DNA from: Chitinophaga sp. CF118
GTDB taxonomy: Bacteria; Bacteroidota; Bacteroidia; Chitinophagales; Chitinophagaceae
Assembly: GCF_900112615.1 (NCBI RefSeq)
Contig: NZ_FOMK01000001.1
Coordinates: 1,984,001 to 2,048,000 of the forward strand
Length of the DNA stretch: 64,000 nucleotides
Direction of reading: 5' to 3'
Shown piece after piece: positions 56,516-64,000 of the stretch. The notes under the pieces were generated by a model, which was given only the letters and a program-made list of their open reading frames with translations, searched no databases and was not told the DNA's origin. Within the stretch, counting starts at the first letter, position 1. Every line of letters starts with the position of its first letter. Both the position numbers and the translations under genes were made by a program.

Positions 56516-56543
56516 AATCCCCGGTATACACATACCGGGGATT
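56516..56543 (+). terminator. Terminator after the SurA-like gene
   Basis: A perfect 11-bp stem (56516-56526 with 56533-56543), 6-base loop, then TTTTCTTTT. Confidence 0.8.
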
Positions 56544-56560
56544 TTCTTTTAAACATGAAC

Positions 56561-56594
56561 TTTAGGCTTTTTCGGCTTTTTACACGTAACTTTG
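56561..56594 (+). promoter_or_regulatory. Promoter of the PurF-like gene
   Basis: TAACTTTG (56587-56594) is a perfect -7 box; TTTA (56561-56564) at 22 bases is an imperfect -33. The start codon is 20 bases downstream. Confidence 0.5.
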
Positions 56595-56613
56595 CGCCTT
56601 CAATTCTATAGGG

Positions 56614-58461
56614 ATGAGTGATGCCATAAAGCATGAATGCGGTTTAGCATTTATAAGATTAAGAAAACCGTTTTCTTATTACCAACAACAATACGGAACG
56701 GTTTTCTACGGCCTCAATAAGCTGTATCTGTTGATGGAAAAACAGCATAACAGGGGACAGGACGGAGCAGGAATCGCAACAGTGAAATTGAATACAGAAC
56801 CAGGCGTTCCTTTCATGCAACGTCTCCGTAGCAGCGCAACACAGGCAATCGGTGATATCTTTGCGAAGGTGAAGGACGAGATAGACGAGATAGAGAAATA
56901 CCAGCCTGAAATCACTAAGTACCCCGGCCTGATGAAAGGGCATATGCGCTTTCTGGGCGAACTTCTGCTGGGGCATCTCCGCTACGCAACCCAGGGCAGA
57001 AACAATGTAGAACTCTGCCATCCTTTTGTACGATACAATACCATTCCCGCACGCAACCTGGCAATTGCCGGCAACTTTAACCTGGTAAATGCTGATGAAC
57101 TATTCAAGTTCGTAGACGTACAGCCGGGAGAAACTCATAAGAACAGCGATCTTGCCGCCATGCTGGAAGTAGTACACCACTTCCTGTGTAAGGCAGATGA
57201 AGAAAGAACCAATGGCCTGGATGTGAAACAGATTCTGCAACAGGCGTTCTCTATGTTTGACGGAGGTTATCATGTATGCGGTCTTTTAGGTACCGGAGAC
57301 TCTTTCGTAATCCGCGATGCCCATGGTATCCGCCCTTCATACTACTATGTTAATGATGATGTGATTGTAGCCGCTTCTGAACGTGCTGCCATCCGTACCG
57401 CTTTTAATGTGGGCGAAAATGAAGTGCATGAACTCATGCCAGGGAATGCACTCATCGTAAAAGAAAACGGAGAATACAGTATAGAACAGATCCTGGCGCC
57501 TAAAGAGCGCCGCGCCTGTAGCTTTGAAAGGATCTATTTTTCACGTGGTAACGATGAAAAGATCTACAAGGAACGTCATGCACTTGGTCAGAACCTGTCT
57601 GAAACGATCCTGAAGAATATTGATAACGACCTTCGTAATACCATCTTCTCCTTTATCCCCAATACGGCTGAAATAGCATTCTATGGAATGATAAAAGGAC
57701 TGGAGGATTATCTGAATAAAATTAAGATTGAACGTATCTCTTCCTGGGGCAAAGACTTCGATGAAGAGAAGCTCACGGAAATGATCAACCGTCGTGTGCG
57801 CATTGATAAGATCGCCATCAAGGATGTAAAAATGCGCACCTTTATTTCGGCAGATACCGGCCGTAATGAAATGGTACAGCACGTATACGACATTACTTAC
57901 GGCACTGTACGTCCAGGTATCGATACCCTGGTTGTAATAGACGATTCTATCGTTCGCGGTACCACCCTGCGGGAAAGTATTATCAAAATGCTCGATCGAC
58001 TAGGCCCAAAAAGAATCATTGTTGTTTCTTCCGCTCCGCAAATCCGTTATCCAGACTGTTATGGTATTGACATGAGTAAGATGGGCGATTTTGTTGCCTT
58101 CCAGGCCGCCATCTCCCTGCTTAAAGATCATGGAAAAGAACATATTCTGCAGGAAGCATATGGCCTCTGTATGGAACTGCAACGCACCAATACCTTACAT
58201 GCACAGAACGTGGTACGTAACATCTACAAACCTTTTACTACTGAAGAGATTTCTGCCAAGATTGCTCAGATCATCACCCCAACAGGTATTAGTGCCAAGG
58301 TGGATGTGATATATCAATCCATAGAAAGCCTGCATAAATCATGTCCCAATAATACAGGCGACTGGTACTTTACCGGTAACTATCCTACTCCGGGAGGTAA
58401 CCGTGTGGTGAATAAGGCTTTCATGAACTATATGGAAGGCAAGAATGAAAGAGGATATTAA
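56614..58461 (+). CDS. Long PurF-like amidophosphoribosyltransferase
   Basis: This 615-residue protein has a class II glutamine amidotransferase half (MSDAIKHECGLAFIRLRKP, with Cys9 as the likely nucleophile after an 8-residue propeptide; RGQDGAGIA; LLGHLRYATQG; GNFNLVNADELF) and a phosphoribosyltransferase half with VVIDDSIVRGTTLRESI. PurF proteins are usually 470-510 residues, so it is ~100 residues longer, largely in the region between the halves. It would make phosphoribosylamine from PRPP and glutamine; it may be a paralogue with another role. A strong terminator follows. Confidence 0.85.
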   Translation: MSDAIKHECGLAFIRLRKPFSYYQQQYGTVFYGLNKLYLLMEKQHNRGQDGAGIATVKLNTEPGVPFMQRLRSSATQAIGDIFAKVKDEIDEIEKYQPEITKYPGLMKGHMRFLGELLLGHLRYATQGRNNVELCHPFVRYNTIPARNLAIAGNFNLVNADELFKFVDVQPGETHKNSDLAAMLEVVHHFLCKADEERTNGLDVKQILQQAFSMFDGGYHVCGLLGTGDSFVIRDAHGIRPSYYYVNDDVIVAASERAAIRTAFNVGENEVHELMPGNALIVKENGEYSIEQILAPKERRACSFERIYFSRGNDEKIYKERHALGQNLSETILKNIDNDLRNTIFSFIPNTAEIAFYGMIKGLEDYLNKIKIERISSWGKDFDEEKLTEMINRRVRIDKIAIKDVKMRTFISADTGRNEMVQHVYDITYGTVRPGIDTLVVIDDSIVRGTTLRESIIKMLDRLGPKRIIVVSSAPQIRYPDCYGIDMSKMGDFVAFQAAISLLKDHGKEHILQEAYGLCMELQRTNTLHAQNVVRNIYKPFTTEEISAKIAQIITPTGISAKVDVIYQSIESLHKSCPNNTGDWYFTGNYPTPGGNRVVNKAFMNYMEGKNERGY

Positions 58462-58488
58462 TTGATACGACCCAGCCTTTGGCAGGTC

Positions 58489-58543
58489 CTTAATATAAAA
58501 ATATATGGCTCACCAAAGGTGAGCCATATATTTTTATATTAAG
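58489..58543. terminator. Bidirectional terminator after the PurF-like gene
   Basis: A perfect 26-bp stem (58489-58514 with 58518-58543) with a 3-base loop and A/T-rich outer arms. Confidence 0.85.
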
Positions 58544-58664
58544 TTTACTTTAAATCACCATTTCCACTGCCCCTCTACCGCACCTGTCCGCTCCAACTCC
58601 CGGTAAAATCCGTAAATTAGTCAGTACTAAACATTTAAATTCACGCAGCTAACTGTAATGTGTT

Positions 58665-59165
58665 ATGAAAACATTACTACTCATCCGCCACGCTAAATCC
58701 AGCTGGAATGACCCGGACGTAGACGATTTTGACAGACCGCTCAATAAAAGAGGCAAACAGAATGCGCCAGAAATGGCTTCAAGACTTCTATTGCGCGGTG
58801 TAGTACCAGAACTTATTATTGCCAGTCCGGCCAAACGGACCAGCAGCACAGCCAAGATCATGGCCAAAGAATGGCAGTATCCCAAGGAAGCGATCTTGTT
58901 TGAAGAAGAGCTTTATCTTTGTTATGCATCTACTTTTTTGAAAGTAATCACTAAAATAGACGACGACTTCAATGCTGTTGCCATCTTCGCACATAATCCG
59001 GGTATTACGGATTTTGCCAATTATCTTACCCAGGAAATACGCATTGATAATGTGCCTACCACTGGCATTTTTGCCGTGCAGGCATATACTGATTCCTGGA
59101 AAGATTTTGACCGCGCCAGAAAATCATTTCTCTTTTTCGATTACCCGAAACAGGAAACAGTCTGA
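58665..59165 (+). CDS. SixA-like histidine phosphatase
   Basis: This 166-residue protein starts MKTLLLIRHAKSSWNDPDVD, with the RHx catalytic motif of the phosphoglycerate-mutase-like fold. IASPAKRTSSTAKIMAKE and AIFAHNPGITDFANYL (second catalytic His) follow. SixA in E. coli dephosphorylates phosphohistidine of a phosphotransfer protein. The target here is unknown. It ends six bases before the convergent proC gene. Confidence 0.85.
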   Translation: MKTLLLIRHAKSSWNDPDVDDFDRPLNKRGKQNAPEMASRLLLRGVVPELIIASPAKRTSSTAKIMAKEWQYPKEAILFEEELYLCYASTFLKVITKIDDDFNAVAIFAHNPGITDFANYLTQEIRIDNVPTTGIFAVQAYTDSWKDFDRARKSFLFFDYPKQETV

Positions 59166-59171
59166 CCCTAT

Positions 59172-59972
59172 TTAGTCCTTCGCAATCTTATTATATGAAA
59201 CCGTGATTCCTTTGATCAGTGAGGAGCTGAATCCCTGATGCTCCATTTCGTTCAGGCCTGCGATTGTACAACCCTTGGGTGTTGTTACCTTATCAATCTC
59301 TTCCTCAGGATGACGTTTTTCACGGATCAGAAGTTCTGCAGCCCCCTTTACGGTTTGCGCCGCAATCAGATTGGCAGTTTTTGCATCAAACCCGATCTCA
59401 ATTCCACCCTGGATATTTGCGCGGATAAAACGCAGTGCATAGGCAATCCCACAGGCTCCTAATACTGTCGCGGCTTCCATCAGCTTTTCATCTATATTTA
59501 CTGCAACCCCCAGTTGATCAAACATATCCTTTATATAAGCCGCCTGTGATTCAGAAACATTCTTATAACAGATACAGGTCATGGATTCCTGGATAGCGAT
59601 AGCGGTATTAGGCATAGCCCGAACAACCGGCATGCCGGTTCCCGCTATTTCTTCCAGATCGTTTATAGATACCCCGGTCATCACGCTGATCAGCACCTGC
59701 CGCTGAGGGTCAAATGCATGCTTCACTTTTGCCAGTACCTCTTTTACATTATAGGGCTTTAACGCCACCACAATTATTTCTGCTGCGCGGATAGCCGCTT
59801 CATTGTCAGAAATCGTCTGCACACCCAGTGCCTGCAAACCGCTTAATGAAGCGATATTTCTTTTTGTAACGATAAGATCTGCAGGTACTGAGAAATCGCT
59901 CTTTAATAATCCCTGCGCTATCGCTGATCCAAGGTTGCCCCCGCCAATGATGGCTATTTTCCTGTTGGACAT
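59172..59972 (-). CDS. proC: Pyrroline-5-carboxylate reductase
   Basis: This 266-residue protein has an N-terminal Rossmann motif (IIGGGNLGSAIAQGL) and the ProC C-terminal helices with ACGIAYALRFIRANIQGGIE and TVKGAAELL. It makes proline from pyrroline-5-carboxylate with NAD(P)H. The length is usual. It is convergent with the SixA-like gene. Confidence 0.95.
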   Translation of the reverse strand: MSNRKIAIIGGGNLGSAIAQGLLKSDFSVPADLIVTKRNIASLSGLQALGVQTISDNEAAIRAAEIIVVALKPYNVKEVLAKVKHAFDPQRQVLISVMTGVSINDLEEIAGTGMPVVRAMPNTAIAIQESMTCICYKNVSESQAAYIKDMFDQLGVAVNIDEKLMEAATVLGACGIAYALRFIRANIQGGIEIGFDAKTANLIAAQTVKGAAELLIREKRHPEEEIDKVTTPKGCTIAGLNEMEHQGFSSSLIKGITVSYNKIAKD

Positions 59973-60082
59973 GTCACTATTGCTTTAAATGTTATGGAAG
60001 GTATAACAAGATGATCAGATACACAAGAAGACTAGTCACATTAAAATAAAATGTGTTACTTCGCATGCTTAAATCCAATTAC

Positions 60083-60640
60083 ATGCCCACTCGTTTCTAT
60101 CACATACTTATTTTTATCCTTTGTTTTTTTACGCAGTCTTTAACAGCTCAACAGACTGGAAAAGCGCCTGAAAAAGTAAAAGGTAAAGTAGTACGTATCA
60201 TAGATGGGGACACCTTTGAATTATTAGTAAAAAAAGAAACATACAAAATTCGTTTGAGTGCAATAGATGCACCAGAAAAAGGACAGGATTATTATCAGCA
60301 AAGCAGGCAGGCACTGGCCGACCTGGTATTTGGTAAGATAGTGACCGTAGAATTGCTGAATAAAGACAGATACCAGCGTTGGGTAGGAGATGTTTACAAC
60401 AGCAACAATGCGTATATCAACGGATGGCTGATAGCAGACGGGAATGCCTGGCATTATGTGAAATATTCCAAGAGTGCACCGTTGGCAGCATCGGAGGCGA
60501 ATGCACGCAGACAGAAGCTGGGCCTTTGGGCACAGGCAAAACCTATCGCTCCCTGGTTATACAGGAAGGAATCCAGAGAAACATCAAATGACAAAGGGAA
60601 AACGGGAAAAAAGAAGGTATCGAAAGGGAAAACGGCATAA
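60083..60640 (+). CDS. Secreted thermonuclease (SNase-like)
   Basis: 185 residues from ATG 60083, which opens a signal peptide (PTRFYHILIFILCFFTQSLTAQ); GTG at 60053 and ATG at 60065 are in frame but less likely. The SNase fold is seen in VVRIIDGDTFELL, IRLSAIDAPEKGQDY and YQRWVGDVY, with Asp, Arg and Glu of the active site. It would cut DNA and RNA outside the cytoplasm. The C-terminus is a Lys-rich tail (KGKTGKKKVSKGKTA). Confidence 0.9.
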   Translation: MPTRFYHILIFILCFFTQSLTAQQTGKAPEKVKGKVVRIIDGDTFELLVKKETYKIRLSAIDAPEKGQDYYQQSRQALADLVFGKIVTVELLNKDRYQRWVGDVYNSNNAYINGWLIADGNAWHYVKYSKSAPLAASEANARRQKLGLWAQAKPIAPWLYRKESRETSNDKGKTGKKKVSKGKTA

Positions 60641-60729
60641 GGTAATGGATTACAAATGGCCCTCTATCGAAAGGCTGACGGATGGCCATAGCGATACAAT
60701 ATCATCTGATCCCTTTCCGAATAACTGGC

Positions 60730-61299
60730 TTAATCCAGGGTTACATGGCTCCAGTTTTCTCCGCTTTTGATACGGTAGAGCTGCATTTCGCTGATATCAA
60801 ACTGCTCAGCAATCTGCTTCATTGTTTTCTTACCGGGTTTAGCCAGCAGGCGTTTGATACTCTTTACTTTAGTGATATTCAGTTTCAGCCCTTTTACGCG
60901 GTTCCGTTGCTTTTCCTTATAGGCCAGCTTAGCAGGACTAAACTGCTGATGCGCTTCCATTTCTTCCTTGGTAGCCCATTGCAGGTTAGTTACTTTGTTG
61001 TTCTTTTTGTCATAGTCTATATGGATCACATACTTGTAAGTACGGCCGGGCTTTTTGTTAAACAGTTTGGCTACCTCCCTGTGCAGGTATAGCGACTGAT
61101 AACTGTCTGCCGGCTTTACGTTTAGTACAGTATAGCCTTCCACTGTAGAGCCGGACAGCAATTTCCCGTCTGTAATATCCTCGTAATAACTGATCACTCT
61201 TCCCATGTTAGATACTGCGTATTTTTTACGCAGGGCAGATTTATTCTTAATCTGCAAGTCTTTCCAGACTTCATTTTTCAGGTTTTTAATCGTGGCCAT
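60730..61299 (-). CDS. NUMOD4/HNH-like DNA-binding protein
   Basis: This 189-residue protein begins with a NUMOD4-type segment (VWKDLQIKN...KYAVSNMGRVISYYED). An HNH-like core follows (LHREVAKLFNKK, then YVIHIDYDKKNNKVTNLQWA), but the Asn before the His is replaced by Ile (VIHID for VNHID). The C-terminal helix-turn-helix (KKTMKQIAEQFDISEMQLYR) would bind DNA. Free-standing proteins of this kind resemble homing endonucleases. The changed HNH suggests reduced or altered nuclease activity. Confidence 0.75.
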   Translation of the reverse strand: MATIKNLKNEVWKDLQIKNKSALRKKYAVSNMGRVISYYEDITDGKLLSGSTVEGYTVLNVKPADSYQSLYLHREVAKLFNKKPGRTYKYVIHIDYDKKNNKVTNLQWATKEEMEAHQQFSPAKLAYKEKQRNRVKGLKLNITKVKSIKRLLAKPGKKTMKQIAEQFDISEMQLYRIKSGENWSHVTLD

Positions 61300-61331
61300 G
61301 TGAAAGAAAGTTTAATAATTGAACCTGGGGT

Positions 61332-62396
61332 TTATCCGTAAACGTTACAATCTACTACTTCATTATTCGCCGGCAATAAATTATCTTCTGAAATGGGGGA
61401 TGTCCGCTCTATTATATAATCCTTATAATGTACTGCTACTTTGTCTAAAACGTCTTCTACAGCTGCCAGCGTACTGCAAGTTACTAATTGTTGTCTGAAT
61501 TCTTTTATGTGAGGTAATCCTTTCAGATAATTGGTATAGTGCCTGCGCATTTCCAGTATTCCTACGATGTCCCCTTTCCAGGATACTGATTGTCGCAAAT
61601 GCTTTTTACAAACTTCCACCCTCTCAAAAACAGTTGGAAGAGGCAAATGTTCACCCGTTTTCATAAAATGCTTGATCTCATTGAAGATCCAAGGATATCC
61701 TATCGCAGCACGTCCTATCATGATACCGTCCACGCCATATTTCTGACGGGCGGCAACTGCCTGTTCTGGTGTACAGATATCTCCATTACCAAAGATGGGG
61801 ATATGAATACGGGGATTGTTTTTCACTTTGGCAATAAGGGTCCAGTCTGCACTTCCCTTGTACATTTGGGTACGTGTACGCCCATGAATAGTAAGGGCTT
61901 GTATGCCTACATCCTGCAGCCGCTCTGCCACTTCCTCAATATTCTTGGTATCATCGTCCCAGCCAAGGCGGGTTTTTACAGTTACCGGCAGGCGGGTAGC
62001 CTTAACTACTGCAGACGTTAACTTAACCATTTTAGGGATATCCTTCAGTATCCCGGAACCAGCCCCCTTACATACTACCTTCTTTACCGGACACCCATAG
62101 TTGATATCCAGTAGATCCGGGTTAGTAGCCTCTACAATCTGGGCTGCCATTGCCATTGGTTCCTCATCCCCACCAAATATCTGAATGCCCACAGGACGTT
62201 CATAATCAAAGATATCCAGTTTCTGCCGGCTCTTGATCGCATCACGTATAAGGCCCTCCGAAGAAATAAATTCAGTATACATCAGGTCCGCTCCCTGTTC
62301 TTTACAAACCGCACGAAAAGGTGGGTCACTTACATCCTCCATTGGAGCAAGTAATAGCGGAAACTCACCTAATATTATATTCCCAATTTTTACCAT
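61332..62396 (-). CDS. dusB: tRNA-dihydrouridine synthase DusB
   Basis: This 354-residue protein has APMEDVSDPPFRAVCKEQGA, the FMN TIM-barrel segments INYGCPVKKVVCKGAGSG (catalytic Cys in the first part) and TVKTRLGWDD, plus HGRTRTQMYKGSADW. It reduces uridines in tRNA to dihydrouridine. It is alone on its strand between the NUMOD4 gene and the CPBP gene. Confidence 0.95.
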   Translation of the reverse strand: MVKIGNIILGEFPLLLAPMEDVSDPPFRAVCKEQGADLMYTEFISSEGLIRDAIKSRQKLDIFDYERPVGIQIFGGDEEPMAMAAQIVEATNPDLLDINYGCPVKKVVCKGAGSGILKDIPKMVKLTSAVVKATRLPVTVKTRLGWDDDTKNIEEVAERLQDVGIQALTIHGRTRTQMYKGSADWTLIAKVKNNPRIHIPIFGNGDICTPEQAVAARQKYGVDGIMIGRAAIGYPWIFNEIKHFMKTGEHLPLPTVFERVEVCKKHLRQSVSWKGDIVGILEMRRHYTNYLKGLPHIKEFRQQLVTCSTLAAVEDVLDKVAVHYKDYIIERTSPISEDNLLPANNEVVDCNVYG

Positions 62397-62488
62397 TTTA
62401 TTAATTGATAGCTAAATATTAACCCCCATTCATCCTGAAACCAATTGCCAACTCGATTTCGCACTGTAAATTTACGCAAAAATAATCT

Positions 62489-63424
62489 ATGACAGGCTAC
62501 CTGAAGCAGTATCCGCCGGCATTACAATTCGCTACATTTATTGGCTTATTCATTGGCTTCTCACTGCTGTACGGAATCTTCCTGATTGCCATTTTCCCTC
62601 ACATTAGCGGCTATACCATAGAAACACTTCAAACGGCGGATCCTTCCCTTCCTAAAGTTCTCGGCTATCTGAAATTAACGCAATTCCTATATACTTTAGT
62701 CGTTTATCTGGCTCCTCCGGCCGTTTTTGCCTATCTGGCAGATCCAAGGCCTTCAGAGTGGCTGCACTTGGAGAAATCCCCTAAGATCTTGCCGTCAATA
62801 CTTGCACTCCTGGTAATGCTTGCCGCCCTCCCAATGGTTGGCTTTGCAAGCGACTGGAACCATACCTGGCATCTGTCCGACACCTCCAGACAAATGGAAG
62901 AACAGGCAGAAGCCCTCACCAGGGTATTACTCAATATGCCCCACTTCAGTACCTTACTGGTAAACCTGGTACTCATAGCAATTATACCCGCTATTGCGGA
63001 AGAGTTCTTTTTCAGAGGGGTGATGCAGCGCATCCTGATACAAATACTTCACAAAGCACCCTGGGTGGCAATTATAATCACCGCAATCATTTTCAGTGCT
63101 ATCCATATGGAATGGCTGGACTTTATACCCCGGATTATTCTTGGTTTCCTGCTGGGTGCCCTCTATTATCTGAGTGGGAACCTCTGGTTACCCATTCTGG
63201 GTCACTTCCTTAATAACGGAATGCAGGTGGTGATGGTATATCTTTATCAGGTGAAAGTGATCCATGAAGATCCTATGAAGTCCGAAAGCACTGCCTGGTA
63301 TAGCGCGGCCCTCAGTCTGGTTATTACAGTAGCACTGTTGTGGTACCTGCGTAAGAAGTCAGCACCGGCCAATACAACAGAAGAAAAGCCATATGAGACT
63401 GATATAGAGTCAATAGGAGAGTAA
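62489..63424 (+). CDS. CPBP-family intramembrane metalloprotease
   Basis: This 311-residue membrane protein has about eight hydrophobic segments. The three CPBP motifs are in order: EEFFFRGVMQ (EExxxR), FSAIHMEW (FxxxH) and HFLNNG (HxxxN). The catalytic residues are complete, so it should cut proteins within the membrane; the target is unknown. It precedes DUF2007 and cdsA, an order that appears commonly in Bacteroidota. Confidence 0.92.
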   Translation: MTGYLKQYPPALQFATFIGLFIGFSLLYGIFLIAIFPHISGYTIETLQTADPSLPKVLGYLKLTQFLYTLVVYLAPPAVFAYLADPRPSEWLHLEKSPKILPSILALLVMLAALPMVGFASDWNHTWHLSDTSRQMEEQAEALTRVLLNMPHFSTLLVNLVLIAIIPAIAEEFFFRGVMQRILIQILHKAPWVAIIITAIIFSAIHMEWLDFIPRIILGFLLGALYYLSGNLWLPILGHFLNNGMQVVMVYLYQVKVIHEDPMKSESTAWYSAALSLVITVALLWYLRKKSAPANTTEEKPYETDIESIGE

Positions 63425-63455
63425 ATCGTAAATTACAGGCAACAATAAAGATTTT

Positions 63456-63677
63456 ATGGAAAAAGACTGGGTGAAAATATTTGCTACTAACCAAACTTTT
63501 CGTGCGGAAATAGTGAAAGGTATGTTACAGGAATATGGTATAAATGCAGTACTGATCAACCGTCTGGACTCCTCCTATCTGGGAACACTGCCAGGAATGG
63601 CAGAATTGTATGTACACTTGTCTCAGGAAATGGAAGCTAAAAAATTATTGATGGAGAATCCGGAAAATGAGGAGTAA
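63456..63677 (+). CDS. DUF2007 putative signal-transducing protein
   Basis: This 73-residue protein starts MEKDWVKIFATNQTFRAEIV and has the LLQEYGI-like and AELYVHLSQEMEAKKLL segments typical of DUF2007. The fold is small alpha/beta; no activity is known. It lies 31 bases after the CPBP gene and 99 before cdsA. Confidence 0.85.
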   Translation: MEKDWVKIFATNQTFRAEIVKGMLQEYGINAVLINRLDSSYLGTLPGMAELYVHLSQEMEAKKLLMENPENEE

Positions 63678-63776
63678 AACTATTTCTTCCAGCTTTCGTA
63701 AATTATCAGAGGCCGCCACCTTCTTTCTGTCCACCGGGCAGAACAGCGGACTTCCACATTCAAATTATACGCTTAG

Positions 63777-64000
63777 ATGAAAACATTCTTCACCCGTGCA
63801 GCCACTGCCCTGGTTTTCGTAATAGTGATGCTGGGCGGGATCTTATATAGTCCCTTTACCTTTTTCCTGCTTTTCTTCCTGATCAATTTCTTTGCTTTAC
63901 AAGAGTATTTTAAACTGATCAGGAACATAGATCCTGAATATGCAAACATTTCCGGCTGGCATAAAAATGGATTACTCATCGCCAGCTGTGCACTGATCAT
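63777..64000 (+). CDS. cdsA: Phosphatidate cytidylyltransferase (CdsA), N-terminal part cut by window edge
   Basis: The open frame starts at ATG 63777 and runs off the window. The 74 codons present begin MKTFFTRAATALVFVIVMLG and continue with hydrophobic segments (LYSPFTFFLLFFLINFFALQ, then EYFKLIRNI). This is the usual start of Bacteroidota CdsA, whose active residues lie near the C-terminus and are outside the window. It makes CDP-diacylglycerol from phosphatidic acid and CTP. The call rests on the N-terminal pattern and the gene order. Confidence 0.75.
   Translation, partial: MKTFFTRAATALVFVIVMLGGILYSPFTFFLLFFLINFFALQEYFKLIRNIDPEYANISGWHKNGLLIASCALI

Overview
The window looks like chromosomal DNA of a Bacteroidota bacterium, most likely a Chitinophagaceae member close to Chitinophaga. 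The reasons are: promoters of the TTTG-N19-21-TAnnTTTG type (best copies upstream of nadM and dnaN); poor Shine-Dalgarno signals; Bacteroidota-typical families (DUF4834, a porin-like beta-barrel protein, SWIM-SNF2 helicase, long PurF-like enzyme, IF-2 with a very long low-complexity N-terminus); and signal peptides ending in ..AQ. No species can be named from sequence alone.

Layout. 1-3.9 kb is an accessory-looking block: a cut-off nucleotidyltransferase, a probable short transcript, two odd tRNAs (Ile-UAU and His-GUG), hypothetical proteins, a metallophosphatase and an antitoxin-like small protein. It ends at tRNA-Asn with a strong terminator. 4-19.9 kb holds mostly housekeeping or single-function genes: a GT39-type glycosyltransferase, Rieske protein, HflX, S9 and M28 peptidases, an enoyl-CoA isomerase/hydratase, an outer-membrane barrel, a SNF2 helicase, ComB and GcvT. 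20.0-23.2 kb is a nicotinamide-salvage cluster: NrtR regulator, NadM-Nudix and NadV, with a near-perfect promoter carrying a candidate NrtR operator. It is followed by an unusual fusion of a degenerate nucleotidyltransferase fold with a methyltransferase, and by a convergent Abi_2/HEPN defence gene that has a terminator-like hairpin directly in front of its start codon.

26.0-32.9 kb is a complete RND efflux operon (two TetR regulators, TolC-like channel, adaptor, pump), with a palindrome over its promoter. 32.9-33.5 kb is a gene-free AT-rich stretch with a perfect 18-bp inverted repeat, direct repeats and an orphan terminator. 34-38.7 kb has an aminotransferase, dnaN, a sterol-desaturase-type hydroxylase and small proteins. 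38.76-44.14 kb is a TPP-riboswitch-controlled thiamine operon (thiS, thiC, a ThiE/TenI-like gene, thiE, thiG, thiH).

44.2-49.4 kb carries small stress or membrane proteins, tmk, a CAU tRNA and a HAD phosphatase. 49.5-56.5 kb is the rimP-nusA-infB operon, with an intrinsic terminator placed just before the rimP start codon, and then a SurA-like chaperone. The end of the window has a long PurF-like amidotransferase, a SixA-like phosphatase, proC, a secreted nuclease, a NUMOD4/HNH protein, dusB, a CPBP protease, a DUF2007 protein and the start of cdsA, cut by the window edge. No insertion sequence, prophage or CRISPR array was recognised.
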